64,000 nt of DNA from contig NZ_MTBA01000013.1 of assembly GCF_002150805.1 (NCBI RefSeq), positions 62,001 through 126,000 of the forward strand, read 5' to 3'. The notes beneath the pieces were generated by a model. It saw only the letters and a list, made by a program, of their open reading frames with translations, made no database searches and was not told the origin of the DNA. How positions within the stretch are numbered: the first letter of the stretch is position 1; the number at the start of each line of letters is the position of its first letter. The translations under genes and the position numbers were made by a program. Of this stretch, positions 7,661-15,980 are shown piece by piece. This DNA is from Oceanospirillum sanctuarii. GTDB lineage: Bacteria > Pseudomonadota > Gammaproteobacteria > Pseudomonadales > Halomonadaceae.

Positions 7661-9801
7661 TGTCATCCATCAAGCGACAGGCGAAGCGACCCTGGTACAT
7701 GCGTTCATCAATCCGAATTAAAATTTTAGGCCTGAGTATTGCGCCTCTGGCACTGACTCTGGCCACCCTGATTGGCATGACCAGCTACTGGGTCACTTCC
7801 TACTCCACCGATCTGCTCGACCGCAAGGTACGGGCAGATCTGTCTGTCGCCGAAGGTATTCTCAATATTCTTGAGCAACAGGATCTGAGCAATCTGAAAC
7901 AGCTCAGCCTGAGCCAACAGCTGCGCGAAAGCGTGCTGCGCCAGCAACCAGCGCGCATCAGCCAGCAACTGTACAACTTCAAGATGCTGCATCAGCTGGA
8001 TTTTGTCCGCATTATCCCGGCCACAAAACTCAGCGAACGGGTATTGAAAGAACCCAGCCTTGGGCAGATCGCCTCTCAGGTACTGGCAGGCAACGCCAAT
8101 GCTGGCTTGCAGCTGATCGGCCCTGAGGAGCTGACCTTTATCGATCCTCAGCTGATCGATCAGGTTCGTATCAAGCTGCTCAACACGCCAATGGCACAGC
8201 CCACGGATCGCAACTTTGAAAGCCGTGGCATGTTTATCCGCGCCCTGCACCCAATCACCAACGACAATGGAGAGCTGATTGGCCTGCTGGACAGTGGCCG
8301 CCTGCTAAACCGCAACAACAATTTCGTCGATGAGATCCGCGATCTGGTCTATCGCCCCGGCACCCTACCAGAAGGCGGCTTGGGCACGGTGACCCTCTTC
8401 CTCGATGATGTCCGAATCAGCACCAACGTACCGAACAAAGCGATGCCTTCTCCATCCGGCATGGAGCTGGTGGAGGTCTCAGCCCCCCGCGCTGTGGGCA
8501 CCCGTGTGTCCAAAGAGGTGTACCAGAAGGTACTCACCAAAGGTGAAAGCTGGGTAGATCGCGCCTTCGTGGTAAACGACTGGTATATCTCCGCCTATAA
8601 CCCAGTGGAAGATCTGGCGGGCAAGCGCATCGGCATGCTCTACACTGGCTTTCTGGAACAGCCCTACAAAGAGATTCATAACCAGACCCTGCTGAACCTG
8701 ATTCTGGCTTTTGCCGTGGTCGCCTTTATCTCGGTATTTCTGGTACTGCGCAGCACCGGCCTGATCACCCACCCGATCCGCCGCATTCATAGCGTGGTTC
8801 AGGCAGTAAAAGCTGGTAAACGCCAGCGCATCGGCATGATGGATACGCAGGATGAGTTCAGCGAACTGGCAGAACAGTTCGATACCATGCTGGACCTGCT
8901 GGAAGAGCGAAACCGCCAGATTCAACAGGCTGCCGAGGTTCTGGAACACAAGGTTCAGTCCCGTACCCAGTCCCTGCAGGATAAAACCCGCGAGCTGGAA
9001 GAACATATTCGCCTGCTACAGGCCACCCGCGCCCAGCTGATCACCAAAGAGAAACTGGCCGCTCTGGGTGAGCTGACCGCCGGTATCGCCCATGAGATCA
9101 ATAATCCCGCTGCGGTGATTCTGGGTAATATGGATCTGCTGCAGGCTTCCCTTGGGGAAAATTCTGCTGAAGTGGAAGAAGAGATCGAGCTGATCGTCCA
9201 GCAGGTTTACCGGATACGAGCACTGGTGAACAATCTGCTGCAGTACAGCCGTCCCGGCGAATACACCCAGTCGATGTCACCACTGAATATCAATCAGGTG
9301 GTGGAAGATACTCTGCTGCTGGTGCGCCACACCCTTGAGAAGCAGAACCTTGAGGTGAAACTCAGTCTGCACGCCAAAAGCTCCGCCGAGGCTAACGTGC
9401 AGCAGCTGCAGCAGGTGTTCGTCAATCTGGTGATGAATGCCGCCAACGCCTCCCAGAGCTTTAAGAACATCCATATCCGCAGCCACGACTGGTACGAAGA
9501 TCAGGTACTGAAAGGGGTTGTGGTTGAGGTAGAAGATTCCGGCATGGGTATCGCAGATGAGATTCTGCCCCATATCTTTGATCCTTTCTTTACCACCCGG
9601 GATAACGGCACAGGCCTTGGCCTGTCGGTCAGTTACGGCATTATCCGCCGCTATGGTGGTGATATCCGTGTCCATAGCGTTCTGGGTCAGGGCAGCACCT
9701 TCAGTGTCTACCTGCTGCAGAAAGCCCGCTACAACGACAGCGACCACGCCACCGCAGAACAGCTGCTGGCAACCCTGTCCGAGGCACAGAGAAAGCGCTG
9801 A
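7660..9801 (+). CDS. Membrane sensor histidine kinase
   Basis: This is the partner kinase of the upstream sigma-54 activator, to which it is directly coupled. Order: TM segment at about 22-46, a roughly 300-residue periplasmic region resembling a double-Cache sensor, a second TM near 343-366, HAMP, a coiled coil, then HisKA with phospho-accepting His478 (GELTAGIAHEINNP). The HATPase_c domain has N box FVNLVMNAANAS, G1 DSGMGIADE, the F box FDPFFTT and G2 GTGLGLSVSYGI. The signal sensed is not visible from sequence. Proximity to tupABC makes an oxyanion or formate-related cue conceivable, but that is inference. Confidence 0.92.
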   Translation: MSSIKRQAKRPWYMRSSIRIKILGLSIAPLALTLATLIGMTSYWVTSYSTDLLDRKVRADLSVAEGILNILEQQDLSNLKQLSLSQQLRESVLRQQPARISQQLYNFKMLHQLDFVRIIPATKLSERVLKEPSLGQIASQVLAGNANAGLQLIGPEELTFIDPQLIDQVRIKLLNTPMAQPTDRNFESRGMFIRALHPITNDNGELIGLLDSGRLLNRNNNFVDEIRDLVYRPGTLPEGGLGTVTLFLDDVRISTNVPNKAMPSPSGMELVEVSAPRAVGTRVSKEVYQKVLTKGESWVDRAFVVNDWYISAYNPVEDLAGKRIGMLYTGFLEQPYKEIHNQTLLNLILAFAVVAFISVFLVLRSTGLITHPIRRIHSVVQAVKAGKRQRIGMMDTQDEFSELAEQFDTMLDLLEERNRQIQQAAEVLEHKVQSRTQSLQDKTRELEEHIRLLQATRAQLITKEKLAALGELTAGIAHEINNPAAVILGNMDLLQASLGENSAEVEEEIELIVQQVYRIRALVNNLLQYSRPGEYTQSMSPLNINQVVEDTLLLVRHTLEKQNLEVKLSLHAKSSAEANVQQLQQVFVNLVMNAANASQSFKNIHIRSHDWYEDQVLKGVVVEVEDSGMGIADEILPHIFDPFFTTRDNGTGLGLSVSYGIIRRYGGDIRVHSVLGQGSTFSVYLLQKARYNDSDHATAEQLLATLSEAQRKR

Positions 9802-9818
9802 TCCGGCGCTTTCTCTGT
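9786..9818 (+). terminator. Terminator hairpin at the kinase 3' end
   Basis: A perfect 13-bp stem ACAGAGAAAGCGC / GCGCTTTCTCTGT with a 7-base loop that contains the kinase stop codon. The T tract afterwards is weak, so termination may be moderate. Confidence 0.65.
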
Positions 9819-10160
9819 TATCCCCTCGCCTGATCTGCTCGCCCCCACGCTTTTACTCGCTCCCACGCTCTGCGTGGTAGCGCCAAACCATAACTCCTAT
9901 GCATTCCCACGCGGAGCATGGGAACGAGCCTATATGACGGGCACGCTTCGCTTTGCACCATCCTACGGCTTACATTAAACCTGCTTGTGTGGACCTCTCT
10001 TATCTACCCTACTCACGCAATCACTCTAAACTTTGGTCTAGCCAGACCTTAATTCGCCGTGAATCATTTGGTTTTTCCAAAAAAGACTTCTAATATAGCC
10101 GATCGCGCTGGTTCACCCTTTTTATTCAGGCTATTCACCGCTCCATTTAAGAAAATCACT
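9802..10160. other. Intergenic region with a dispersed GC-rich inverted repeat
   Basis: At about 9858-9930 the sequence holds two linked hairpins, one around CCCACGCTCTGCGTGG and one around TTCCCACGCGGAGCATGGGAA, ending in CGAGCC. A related copy lies at about 13905-13955. This looks like a dispersed intergenic repeat of the type common in gammaproteobacteria. The rest of the gap shows no gene. Confidence 0.5.
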
Positions 10161-10898
10161 ATGTCATCAGAAGAATCAACACAGATCAGCCACTCGGCTA
10201 ACCGCTTTGTCTTTCAGGCATCGCTGCCGGTGATGTTTGGCTATATTCCGCTAGGCATGGCCTTTGGCGTGCTGTTCAGCGATCTGGGCTATCACTGGAT
10301 TTTTGCCACCCTGATGGGTGTCTTTATCTTTGCCGGAGCCGGACAGTTTCTGGCGGTGGGTCTGCTTGCCAACAGCGCAGGGCTTATGGAGATGTTTATC
10401 ACCATCTTCCTGCTCAACTCCCGACACATGTTCTACGGCATCTCGCTGGTGGGAAAAATTCCCAACAAGGGCGCAAAACGTCTCTATCAGATTTTTGGCC
10501 TGACCGATGAAACCTACTCCCTGCTCACCTCAACCCGCCTGCCGGAATGGGTTGATCCGGCGGAGTTTCAGTTCAAAGTCACCCTGTTTAATCAGATCTA
10601 CTGGGTGATCGGCTGCACGTTAGGTGCCTGGCTGGGTGGCCAGATCACCTTCTCCACCGCAGGTATCGAGTTTGTACTGCCCGCGCTCTTTATGGTGCTG
10701 ACCCTAGAGCAGTACAAAAACCTGAAAAAGCCCGCGCCTTTTCTTCTCGCGCTGGTGATCGGCATAGTGACCCTGCTGTTTATCAGCCGTGATCAGATGC
10801 TGTTAATCTCAATTCTGCTCAGCATGAGCGTTCTGTTAATGATTCACGCAGGTAAACGATGGAATCCGCAGGCTATCTCTTCACAGTCATCGCAGTAA
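10161..10898 (+). CDS. azlC: AzlC-family branched-chain amino acid exporter, large subunit
   Basis: This integral membrane protein has the AzlC signature FGYIPLGMAFGVLFSDLGY near the N-terminus and FAGAGQFLAVGLLA and NSRHMFYG shortly after. It is the large subunit of the two-component AzlCD/YgaZH type exporter. The ATG at 10161 is preferred to a GTG at 10059 because homologous sequence begins after it, although its ribosome-binding site is weak. The 3' end overlaps azlD by 40 bases, the usual arrangement. Confidence 0.92.
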   Translation: MSSEESTQISHSANRFVFQASLPVMFGYIPLGMAFGVLFSDLGYHWIFATLMGVFIFAGAGQFLAVGLLANSAGLMEMFITIFLLNSRHMFYGISLVGKIPNKGAKRLYQIFGLTDETYSLLTSTRLPEWVDPAEFQFKVTLFNQIYWVIGCTLGAWLGGQITFSTAGIEFVLPALFMVLTLEQYKNLKKPAPFLLALVIGIVTLLFISRDQMLLISILLSMSVLLMIHAGKRWNPQAISSQSSQ

Positions 10899-11185
10899 TG
10901 ACTGCGGCCACCTTTCTGACCCGGGTACTGCCTTTTGTGTTGCTCTACAAGGTAGCGGATCATCATATTCTGGTGTTTCTGGGTAAGTACCTGCCACCGG
11001 TGATGATGGTGTTGCTGGTGGTGTACACCTTTAAGAATGAAGATCTGGCCAGTACCGGTTTTCTGCCGGAACTGGGGTGCTTAGCGCTGACGGCAGCGCT
11101 GCACCTGATGTTTAAACACCCACTGGTGAGTATTCTGGGGGGAACCGGAGCTTATATGGCACTGGTGCAGATGGGGGTGAGTTAA
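10859..11185 (+). CDS. azlD: AzlD-family branched-chain amino acid exporter, small subunit
   Basis: This 108-residue hydrophobic protein has about four membrane segments and the AzlD motif AATFLTRVLPFVLL near the N-terminus. It is the small partner of AzlC. Its stop codon lies inside GTTAAC, which is also the terminal core of an attC-like site on the opposite strand, so an integron-type cassette array abuts the gene exactly at its end. Confidence 0.92.
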   Translation: MESAGYLFTVIAVMTAATFLTRVLPFVLLYKVADHHILVFLGKYLPPVMMVLLVVYTFKNEDLASTGFLPELGCLALTAALHLMFKHPLVSILGGTGAYMALVQMGVS

Positions 11186-11280
11186 CGCCCTGTTAATGGG
11201 CGGATTACGCTTGGCTAAACTTAGCGAAGAATGAGCGCCAGCCAAGCAGTAAGGCGTCCATTTTAAACAGCTTGTTATAT
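11181..11280 (-). mobile_element. attC-like recombination site 1 (after the monooxygenase cassette)
   Basis: Read on the minus strand the 100-base element starts with ATATAAC, which overlaps the stop codon of the 11275-11592 gene, and ends with GTTAAC. The outer arms are quasi-palindromic (TAACaagCTGTT against TAACgccCTGTT) and an inner perfect 8-bp stem GCTTGGCT / AGCCAAGC is present. Size, R''/R' cores and imperfect symmetry all fit attC sites of integron cassettes. No integrase gene is present in the window. Confidence 0.7.
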
Positions 11281-11592
11281 GCCGTAATCTCGCTCTACTT
11301 TTGAAATACGAACCTTAAATGACTCGTACCATAACTTACGACCAGTTTTTTGAGCTTCTAAATGCTCAGTATTAGCTTTCCAATTTTTGATAGACTCTAA
11401 ATCTGTCCAGTAAGAAACTGTAATACCAACTTCCTCTCTTGCTGACTCAGCGCCTAAATATCCAGGTTGCTGCTCAGCTAATTCAGCCATTCTATTTGCA
11501 GTTTCACCATAACCGTTATCTCCTTCCGTACGAATCGAAGTAAAAATAACAGCATAATATGGTGGCTTTGGGGTGTTAGCTAAAAGGGACAT
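11275..11592 (-). CDS. Antibiotic biosynthesis monooxygenase (ABM) domain protein in an integron-type cassette
   Basis: This 105-residue alpha/beta-barrel ABM-family protein is small and cytoplasmic. The motif AVIFTSIRTEGDNGYGETANRMAELAEQQ is followed by GYLGAESAREEVGITVSYW, the family's typical dimeric-barrel strand with SYW. Such proteins may act as heme- or quinone-type monooxygenases or have no known substrate. It begins 16 bases after the core of attC-like site 2 with AAGGAG as ribosome-binding site, and its stop codon overlaps attC-like site 1, exactly the layout of a single-gene cassette. ABM-domain proteins are frequent integron cargo. Confidence 0.85.
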   Translation of the reverse strand: MSLLANTPKPPYYAVIFTSIRTEGDNGYGETANRMAELAEQQPGYLGAESAREEVGITVSYWTDLESIKNWKANTEHLEAQKTGRKLWYESFKVRISKVERDYGI

Positions 11593-11607
11593 CCGAACTC
11601 CTTAGGC

Positions 11608-11709
11608 ATATAACGCCGGCCACAGCGGCTGGCAAAGCTGGCGGTTTTTGTGCCGCGAAGCGCACAAAAAGTGACAGGTTTAACAGTCCGTTGCTGGCCT
11701 TTGTTATGC
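11608..11709 (-). mobile_element. attC-like recombination site 2 (after the RelA/SpoT-domain gene)
   Basis: On the minus strand this 102-base element opens with GCATAAC and closes with GTTATAT. The outer arms pair imperfectly (GGCCAGCAACGGAC against GGCCACAGCGGCTG read from the other end). A strong inner stem TTTTTGTGC / GCACAAAAA is present. The cores and the AACAAAGG...GGACTG arm resemble the VCR-type attC sites of Vibrio superintegrons. The RelA/SpoT-domain gene stops 8 bases before it and the next gene starts 16 bases after it. Confidence 0.75.
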
Positions 11710-11716
11710 CATTTTA

Positions 11717-12406
11717 TCATTTTGCATCTTGAAGAGAATTTAGCTCAAATATCGAATCAGAAAGCCTCGTCCCTGCACCTACAACGCGAGCTAAAACTTT
11801 AAGCTGCTCCTGCACCACCTTATTTTTAGACGGTTCTGGATAGTTAAAAGTATGATCAATCTCTCCCCAAACTTCTTCAAACAAAGTTCGAACCTGAACT
11901 TCGCAGGTGATATTGCTATCCGCCCTAGGTTTAAACACATAATGCACGCTGGTGTAAAAACTTTCCTTAAGCTTGGGAGAAACCCCTAAAGCCTCGAATG
12001 TTTTGGAATATTCAGGATCCCATGTATATGCTTTTGGCGGTTCAAATAGGGCGAGCTCTCCGGAATCAACATATTTCATTAGAGCTTTATGAATTGCTTC
12101 AAACTGTCCAATATAAAGGTGGAGTATTCGAATACCGCAAATATCGGTGATTCGTTCTTTTATGTTGCCTTGTGTAATAGGTCCTTTCTGCTCATCCTCA
12201 GGCAACAGTGAATCTTCGTGATTCTTTCTCTCAATCTTGCTTTTTAGGTGATCAAGATCCTTAAATCTTGACTTATAGCTGTGCACCAGATTTTTTAGCT
12301 CAGGATCTCTGTTTATATAAGATAAAAACTTGTCATGAAGTAACTCATAAGAATGCATATCGTCTTTAATGAGCTTGATTGCATCGTCTAGATTGATATT
12401 TTCCAT
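11717..12406 (-). CDS. RelA/SpoT-domain protein (small alarmone-synthetase-like)
   Basis: This 229-residue protein has a RelA/SpoT nucleotidyltransferase-type domain and no HD hydrolase, TGS or ACT domain. Visible motifs are ITDICGIRILHL, SFYTSVHYVFKP and CEVQVRTLFEEVWGEIDH, matching the DxxGxRI and ExQ(V/I)RT...H blocks of the family. Related short proteins make (p)ppGpp or ppApp, or modify tRNA as toxins; which applies is unknown. The ATG at 12406 lies two bases past the parA-like stop and has GGAG within the upstream gene, so the two are translationally coupled. An ATG at 12445 is an alternative. Base composition is more AT-rich than the flanking operons. Both genes appear to be carried in one integron-type cassette. 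Confidence 0.82.
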   Translation of the reverse strand: MENINLDDAIKLIKDDMHSYELLHDKFLSYINRDPELKNLVHSYKSRFKDLDHLKSKIERKNHEDSLLPEDEQKGPITQGNIKERITDICGIRILHLYIGQFEAIHKALMKYVDSGELALFEPPKAYTWDPEYSKTFEALGVSPKLKESFYTSVHYVFKPRADSNITCEVQVRTLFEEVWGEIDHTFNYPEPSKNKVVQEQLKVLARVVGAGTRLSDSIFELNSLQDAK

Positions 12407-12407
12407 A

Positions 12408-13505
12408 TCAGAGTAACTCCAATCTTTCCAAAACGTCATCGGCAAGTTTTATATAGCCTTTTTTTGTTTCGTAATAGCTGCCTGCATTACCCTTTATCGT
12501 ATTTTTTTCCTCACCTAAGTTTGGAAGATTTGGAACGTCCCACATTGGGGACTTATATTTTTGGGCCATTGTCGGGAGGGTGCCATGACCATGAATTACA
12601 GAGCTACCACCTATTGAAGTGTCAAAATAATTATGACCATTGTTTAGCAAGCAGTCAGCTGGGATGAAGTTTTTTATAGTTTCTGGAATTTTCTTTGCGT
12701 AGTTATAATGTGCAAGGGCTATGTTTAGCTCGTTAGGTGCGTCAGACCTTTTTTTTGCATTGTAGACAGTGTATCCCAGGAGCTTTACAAATTTACTAGG
12801 AAAGTATTCTCTTTTGCTGTCTGACAGCAAGGAATACATGGTATTGAATTCCTTACTCCATACGGAAAGCGCATTACCAATATTTCTAATACCATAGTCA
12901 GAAAACATATCAGGCGCGCAAGGAATCAGTATTGAGTCAGCGCTCGATATGATTACTTTGTTAAGAGAACCTAGACTAGGGGACGTGTCAATAAGTGTAA
13001 TGTCATAACCATATTTTTGAGCATAGTCTTCACATATTTTTCTTACTGAAGTAACAATTCTTATTGCCTGTGGCTCACCCAGGAATGCTTCGCTCCAGTG
13101 TTTTGCTAATTTGTTTTCGAATAAGTGAAGGGTTAATCTCCCTGGTATCAAATCTAAATTTTGTCTTAGAGATACAGGTGTAGATAATTCTTTTTCTTCT
13201 GATTCGCCGTCCTCGATTGGTTTTAACAGATAATGTATCGAATGATTAGCTTTTTGAAAGGACGCAAACTGCTCATCACTAATTTTTGATTTGGCAGCTT
13301 TGTAATCGCTAATATATTCGTCTTCTGAATTCCATATTTCTTCTAAACGCTCTTCAGAAAGTCCATACAAAGTTAAATTGGACTGCGGATCAAGGTCGAT
13401 AAGTAGAACCTTCTTACCTTTCTCAGATAAAGCTGCACCCAAGTGGTAGGTCAAAGTAGATTTTCCAACACCACCCTTGTTGTTAAATACCGATACTATT
13501 TTCAC
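12408..13505 (-). CDS. ParA/MinD-family ATPase partnered with the RelA/SpoT-domain protein
   Basis: This 365-residue protein begins with the deviant Walker A motif NNKGGVGKSTLTYHLG (signature Lys present), followed by the A' motif LLIDLDPQSNLT and the Walker B-like TLIDTSPSLGSLN. The AAA_31/ParA fold is clear to about residue 235. The C-terminal 130 residues, including the GGSSVIHGHGTLP region, are unlike ordinary partition ATPases. No ParB or parS-like partner is nearby and the only linked gene is the RelA/SpoT-domain one downstream. A role in activating or restraining that enzyme is inference. AT-rich codon use supports recent transfer. Confidence 0.85.
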   Translation of the reverse strand: MKIVSVFNNKGGVGKSTLTYHLGAALSEKGKKVLLIDLDPQSNLTLYGLSEERLEEIWNSEDEYISDYKAAKSKISDEQFASFQKANHSIHYLLKPIEDGESEEKELSTPVSLRQNLDLIPGRLTLHLFENKLAKHWSEAFLGEPQAIRIVTSVRKICEDYAQKYGYDITLIDTSPSLGSLNKVIISSADSILIPCAPDMFSDYGIRNIGNALSVWSKEFNTMYSLLSDSKREYFPSKFVKLLGYTVYNAKKRSDAPNELNIALAHYNYAKKIPETIKNFIPADCLLNNGHNYFDTSIGGSSVIHGHGTLPTMAQKYKSPMWDVPNLPNLGEEKNTIKGNAGSYYETKKGYIKLADDVLERLELL

Positions 13506-14048
13506 TTATTCTCTATCCTTAATCTTTTTAACTATCTGAGTAATTTGACCAGTGCTTGCGATTGCATAACATTTTGATATCAGGCATGCTCGTTTTGACG
13601 ATTTCAATATACCGTCGAAAAATAAGGAAAAAGTTTGATTAGAAAGGAAAAATCCATTTCCTGATCTGACTGCTTCCCTGCTAAACGCGCATGCGCGTTA
13701 TCACAATTAAACGTTGCCTGTTATCCCAAGCATGATTTCCATAATTCATTGATTTTGCAGCTTATCCATTTCTAGCACTCCGGTAAACCGCGCATTAAGT
13801 CGGACAAAACGAGCACAGTTTGCGAGAAAACAGAAAATATACTGTATAAATCATCAAAAATTCACCTGAAGGGATTTATCGAATGCTGGCGAGATATGAA
13901 TTTCAACGCGGAGCGTTGGAACTGGAGAGGGGAACGCAAAGCGTGGAACGAGCCGAATATAGGCCGCACATGCGCCCCAAACGCCAAAACGCCCCGGCGC
14001 TTTTCAGCGGCGGGGCGTTTCAATCATGCCGAAGGCAAACCTACCCGA
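13506..14048. other. Intergenic region upstream of the parA-like gene
   Basis: This 543-base region holds AT-rich sequence, a GCATAAC core-like heptamer at 13565-13571 that might be a cassette edge, a segment at about 13638-13690 resembling one at 54292-54345, a copy of the dispersed repeat at about 13905-13955, and a terminator at 13986-14020. No convincing gene is seen. No clear third attC site or integrase is present. Confidence 0.5.
13986..14020 (-). terminator. Intrinsic terminator of the fdhD-regulator unit
   Basis: A strong GC-rich hairpin (AAACGCCCCGCCGCT read on the minus strand, pairing with GCGCCGGGGCGTTTT) followed by GTTTT lies about 30 bases after the stop of the HTH/substrate-binding regulator. 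Confidence 0.8.
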
Positions 14049-14957
14049 TTAGCTCTCTGCGCCGTTCCAGACCATCTTGCCGCATTCACTCAAATCATAC
14101 CCGCCGAGACTATCTGCCAGTGCGCGGCCTTCATTACTTTGCATATAGGTAAACAGCTGCTGGAACAGGCCACGGAAATAAACGCTGCGCGGTACAACCA
14201 GATCAAAGGCTTCTTCGCACACCGGAATAAAGCTGAGACCGTATTCACGGGCGGCACTCAGGCTACCCGGCCCGACATCGGCATCACCACGGCAGATCAT
14301 GGAGGCCATTTCACGCTCACTGAACGCCTGCACGGAAACATTCAGGTCGGATTCCTGCATCTGCTGGCCGGTCAGCCACTCCTGCAGAAAACGTTGTGAA
14401 CCCGCGCCTTCCTGACGGATCGCCCAGCGCATGCGGTGCATCGGCAGGCTGCTGGCATCATCGGTTTCAAACTCAGGGTTTACGATTAAGCCCTGCGTGC
14501 GTTTAAAGGCATGGATCAGCACCCACTGACGATAATGGGAGAACTGACGCACCAGCCCCGGGTGGCGCAGATGGCTCTCTTCTGCCCGCCCCCAGTGAAT
14601 CGCCGCTACATCTGCATGCCCCTGAGAAAGCAGACTTAGCCCCATACGGGTGCCGGTCACGCTATAGCTGTACAGCGCCTTGTTACCCACCACAGAAGGT
14701 AGTCGCAGCATCATCGCCTGCAGGAAAGGATCATCACTGCCGGTCAGCAGCAGGCGATCTGCCATCAGACCGCTATGGCAGGATTCCAGCAGCCAGCGAT
14801 CCACCAGTTTCTTCGGAAAAAGCCACTTACCTGTCACCTTGGTCGCCGGAATCTGACCTTCACTGGCCAGGGCATAAACTTTCTTCTCGTTCAGATGCAG
14901 GTATTCAGCCACCTGCTTTACGTTCATAAAAAGGGTATCGGCGATCACTTCAGACAT
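14049..14957 (-). CDS. HTH (excisionase-type) plus periplasmic-binding-like domain regulator
   Basis: This 302-residue cytoplasmic protein has an N-terminal excisionase-like winged HTH (FMNVKQVAEYLHLNEKKVYAL to KWLFPKKLVDRWL, about residues 9-55). A domain of roughly 220 residues follows that resembles the molybdate/tungstate-type binding fold (LTGSDDPFLQAM, IHWGRAEESHLRHPG, RQEGAGSQRFLQEWL, GDADVGPGSLSAA). Proteins of this architecture often accompany tungstate transport or molybdoenzyme genes and are presumed ligand-responsive regulators. It follows fdhD after 65 bases in the same direction, supporting a role in formate dehydrogenase or Mo/W control. The ligand is inferred. Confidence 0.85.
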   Translation of the reverse strand: MSEVIADTLFMNVKQVAEYLHLNEKKVYALASEGQIPATKVTGKWLFPKKLVDRWLLESCHSGLMADRLLLTGSDDPFLQAMMLRLPSVVGNKALYSYSVTGTRMGLSLLSQGHADVAAIHWGRAEESHLRHPGLVRQFSHYRQWVLIHAFKRTQGLIVNPEFETDDASSLPMHRMRWAIRQEGAGSQRFLQEWLTGQQMQESDLNVSVQAFSEREMASMICRGDADVGPGSLSAAREYGLSFIPVCEEAFDLVVPRSVYFRGLFQQLFTYMQSNEGRALADSLGGYDLSECGKMVWNGAES

Positions 14958-15022
14958 AGCGTTCTCTCAGGTTCAAAAAGCGTGGGGTTCTATTTGAAAT
15001 CGGGTTAAGCCGGTCAGGCTTA

Positions 15023-15949
15023 TTAATCTTTTTTTCTGGACGGCGATTTAGGGCGAACCGGCGGCGGTGCGTCCCAGTCGAAGCGCTCTGCGCCCTCGTA
15101 CAACATAAAGTGCTGCCCCTTGGCGCGGGCGATCAGCATAATACCCAGCTGTTTTGCCAGCGCCAGTCCCATGGCGGTCACACCGGAGCGGGACAGAAGT
15201 ACGGAAATGCCCATACGGGCGACCTTAATCACCATCTCAGAGGTGAGACGGCCCGTGGTGTAAAACACCATCTGCTCACGCACCATAGGCGTAGGATTTT
15301 CTGGTGAGGACGTCAGCCACTGTTTACCCGCCAGCGTATCCACGGCGTTATGACGACCGACATCCTCTGAGAAGGCCAACACTTCTGCGCGGTTTTCCTC
15401 TTCTGTATCAGCATTCAGCGCACACAGTGCACAGCCATGTACCGCACCGGCAGAGCGGTAGGTTTCGTTATATTCGTTGAGGGCTTTCAGCAGACGATAG
15501 ATATCGCTTTGGGCGACCTTAAAGCTGGGCAGCTGGATAGTTTCCAGATCATCCATCAGCGCACCGTATTGCGTACCCTGACCACAGCCTGTGGTGACGG
15601 TTTTATGGGCCAGTTTCTCTTCCAGCTCCTCACCAATCTCATCGGCAACCACCACAGCGGCTTCCACATCCCAGTCCACCTGCACGGCACGAATCTGACT
15701 GAACGCTTTCACCATGCCCTGATTGCGCAGATAGCCCAGCACCAGTGCTTCCGGCTCTGCACCTAAGGTCATCAGGGTGACGATCTCGCGTTTATTGAGA
15801 TAAAGGGTAAGCGGGCGCTCACCTGCGATGGCGATCTCCCGAATCTGGCCGTATTCATCGAATACCTGAGTGGTTTGTGTCAGCTCAGCACTGGCCTGAC
15901 TGATGACAGCTGCTTCAGCGTTTTGCTTATCGGTCTCTATCATTGTCAT
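15023..15949 (-). CDS. fdhD: Formate dehydrogenase accessory sulfurtransferase FdhD
   Basis: FdhD carries sulfur from IscS to the Mo/W-bisMGD cofactor and is needed for active formate dehydrogenase. Conserved blocks are visible: ERPLTLYLNKREIVTLMTLG, VTTGCGQGTQYG with the candidate sulfur-carrying Cys, GAVHGCALC, and FSEDVGRHNAVDTL with the cofactor-binding His-Asn. The 308-residue length is slightly longer than the E. coli protein, with a charged C-terminal tail. It lies 20 kb from the fdh structural genes but probably serves them. Upstream DNA has a 15-base direct repeat at 15981-16014 and a large palindrome at 16368-16408. Confidence 0.95.
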   Translation of the reverse strand: MTMIETDKQNAEAAVISQASAELTQTTQVFDEYGQIREIAIAGERPLTLYLNKREIVTLMTLGAEPEALVLGYLRNQGMVKAFSQIRAVQVDWDVEAAVVVADEIGEELEEKLAHKTVTTGCGQGTQYGALMDDLETIQLPSFKVAQSDIYRLLKALNEYNETYRSAGAVHGCALCALNADTEEENRAEVLAFSEDVGRHNAVDTLAGKQWLTSSPENPTPMVREQMVFYTTGRLTSEMVIKVARMGISVLLSRSGVTAMGLALAKQLGIMLIARAKGQHFMLYEGAERFDWDAPPPVRPKSPSRKKD

Positions 15950-15980
15950 ATCGGGTCACGTCACTTTTATTATTCATTAT

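Noticed and set aside
12408-13505. Plasmid partition locus
   Set aside because: No ParB, parS-like repeats, replication gene or plasmid features are present; the linked gene is a RelA/SpoT-domain enzyme.
13565-13571. Possible third attC or attI core (GCATAAC) upstream of the parA-like gene
   Set aside because: No matching second core or inner stem could be found at a reasonable distance, so the upstream edge of the cassette remains undefined.
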